DNA from: Funneliformis mosseae
Taxonomy: Eukaryota > Glomeromycota > Glomeromycetes > Glomerales > Glomeraceae
Reading direction: 5' to 3'
Length of the DNA: 19,663 bases
Assembly (NCBI GenBank): GCA_910592005.1
Contig: CAJVPP010001489.1
Span: 1-19,663 of the forward strand
The translations under genes and the position numbers were made by a program. Below, one piece after another: positions 19,556 through 19,663 of the stretch (positions within the stretch are counted from its first letter, which is position 1; each line of letters starts with the position of its first letter). The notes under the pieces are model-generated. The model was not told where the DNA came from, ran no database searches, and saw only the letters and a list, made by a program, of their open reading frames with translations.

Positions 19556-19663
19556 AAATCAAACTTTTAGATTAAACCGATTTGCTAAATAATATTGATT
19601 TAATGTACTATTTGAGTTTATTTCTGGTATATAGGAATATTTATATAAATAAGCTTAATTTTT
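19556..19663. other. Sequence after the array, nothing identified
   Basis: About 100 bases of AT-rich sequence follow the array. If the array is subterminal to the transposon, its end could be here or just past the window, but I see no terminal inverted repeat matching the left side. Confidence 0.4.

Noticed and set aside
1..19663. tRNA or rRNA genes
   Set aside because: No GTTCRANNC-type B box with a plausible cloverleaf, and no rRNA-like conserved blocks, were seen by eye. A covariance-model scan would be decisive.

Overview
The window looks like a strongly AT-rich, repeat-dense eukaryotic (fungal) genome. Genes carry short GT-AG introns of about 80 to 90 bases, the one intact gene is a proteinase K-type secreted protease, and most remaining coding signal is decayed transposase or lineage-expanded family sequence. 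The tnp2-type (CACTA/Plavaka-like) transposase, the SAM-domain relic and the asparagine/lysine-rich coiled-coil relic resemble families I associate with arbuscular mycorrhizal fungi (Glomeromycotina, Rhizophagus-like). That assignment is recognition from memory, not a search result.

Layout. Bases 1-6200 are gene-free and made of old repeats. They hold a possible Tc1-like element end (118-143), a long imperfect inverted repeat (arms about 1575-2040 and 5570-6125), arrays with a 30-base period inside it (2217-2620, 3416-3523, 5286-5345), and a nested Tc1/mariner fossil with a recognisable DD34E transposase on the minus strand (3614-4915). Bases 6325-7861 hold the only intact gene, a three-exon secreted subtilase on the minus strand with a TATA box. 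Bases 7900-12300 are gene-poor, with fragments: a 68-codon open stretch, a possible pogo-type terminus, a SAM-domain relic and a coiled-coil relic. At 12335-12467 there is a compact foldback sequence followed by a second hairpin.

Bases 12765-14760 (minus) carry a broken multi-exon lysine/glutamate-rich gene that I cannot name. It lies head to head with a broken tnp2-type transposase at 15585-18827 (plus). The shared intergenic region and the 3' flank of the transposase contain arrays of palindrome-bearing repeats (14867-15135, and 18 copies of a 25-base unit at 19109-19555). This is the arrangement expected of the subterminal regions of a CACTA-type element, although I could not find its terminal inverted repeats.

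The protease is the only gene expected to make protein. The others are fossils in which Gln, Arg and Trp codons have repeatedly become stops by C-to-T or G-to-A transitions. No previously undescribed functional system is demonstrated. The strongest leads are the two-sided palindromic repeat arrays around the transposase, its divergent partner gene, and the long inverted repeat with its 30-base arrays.
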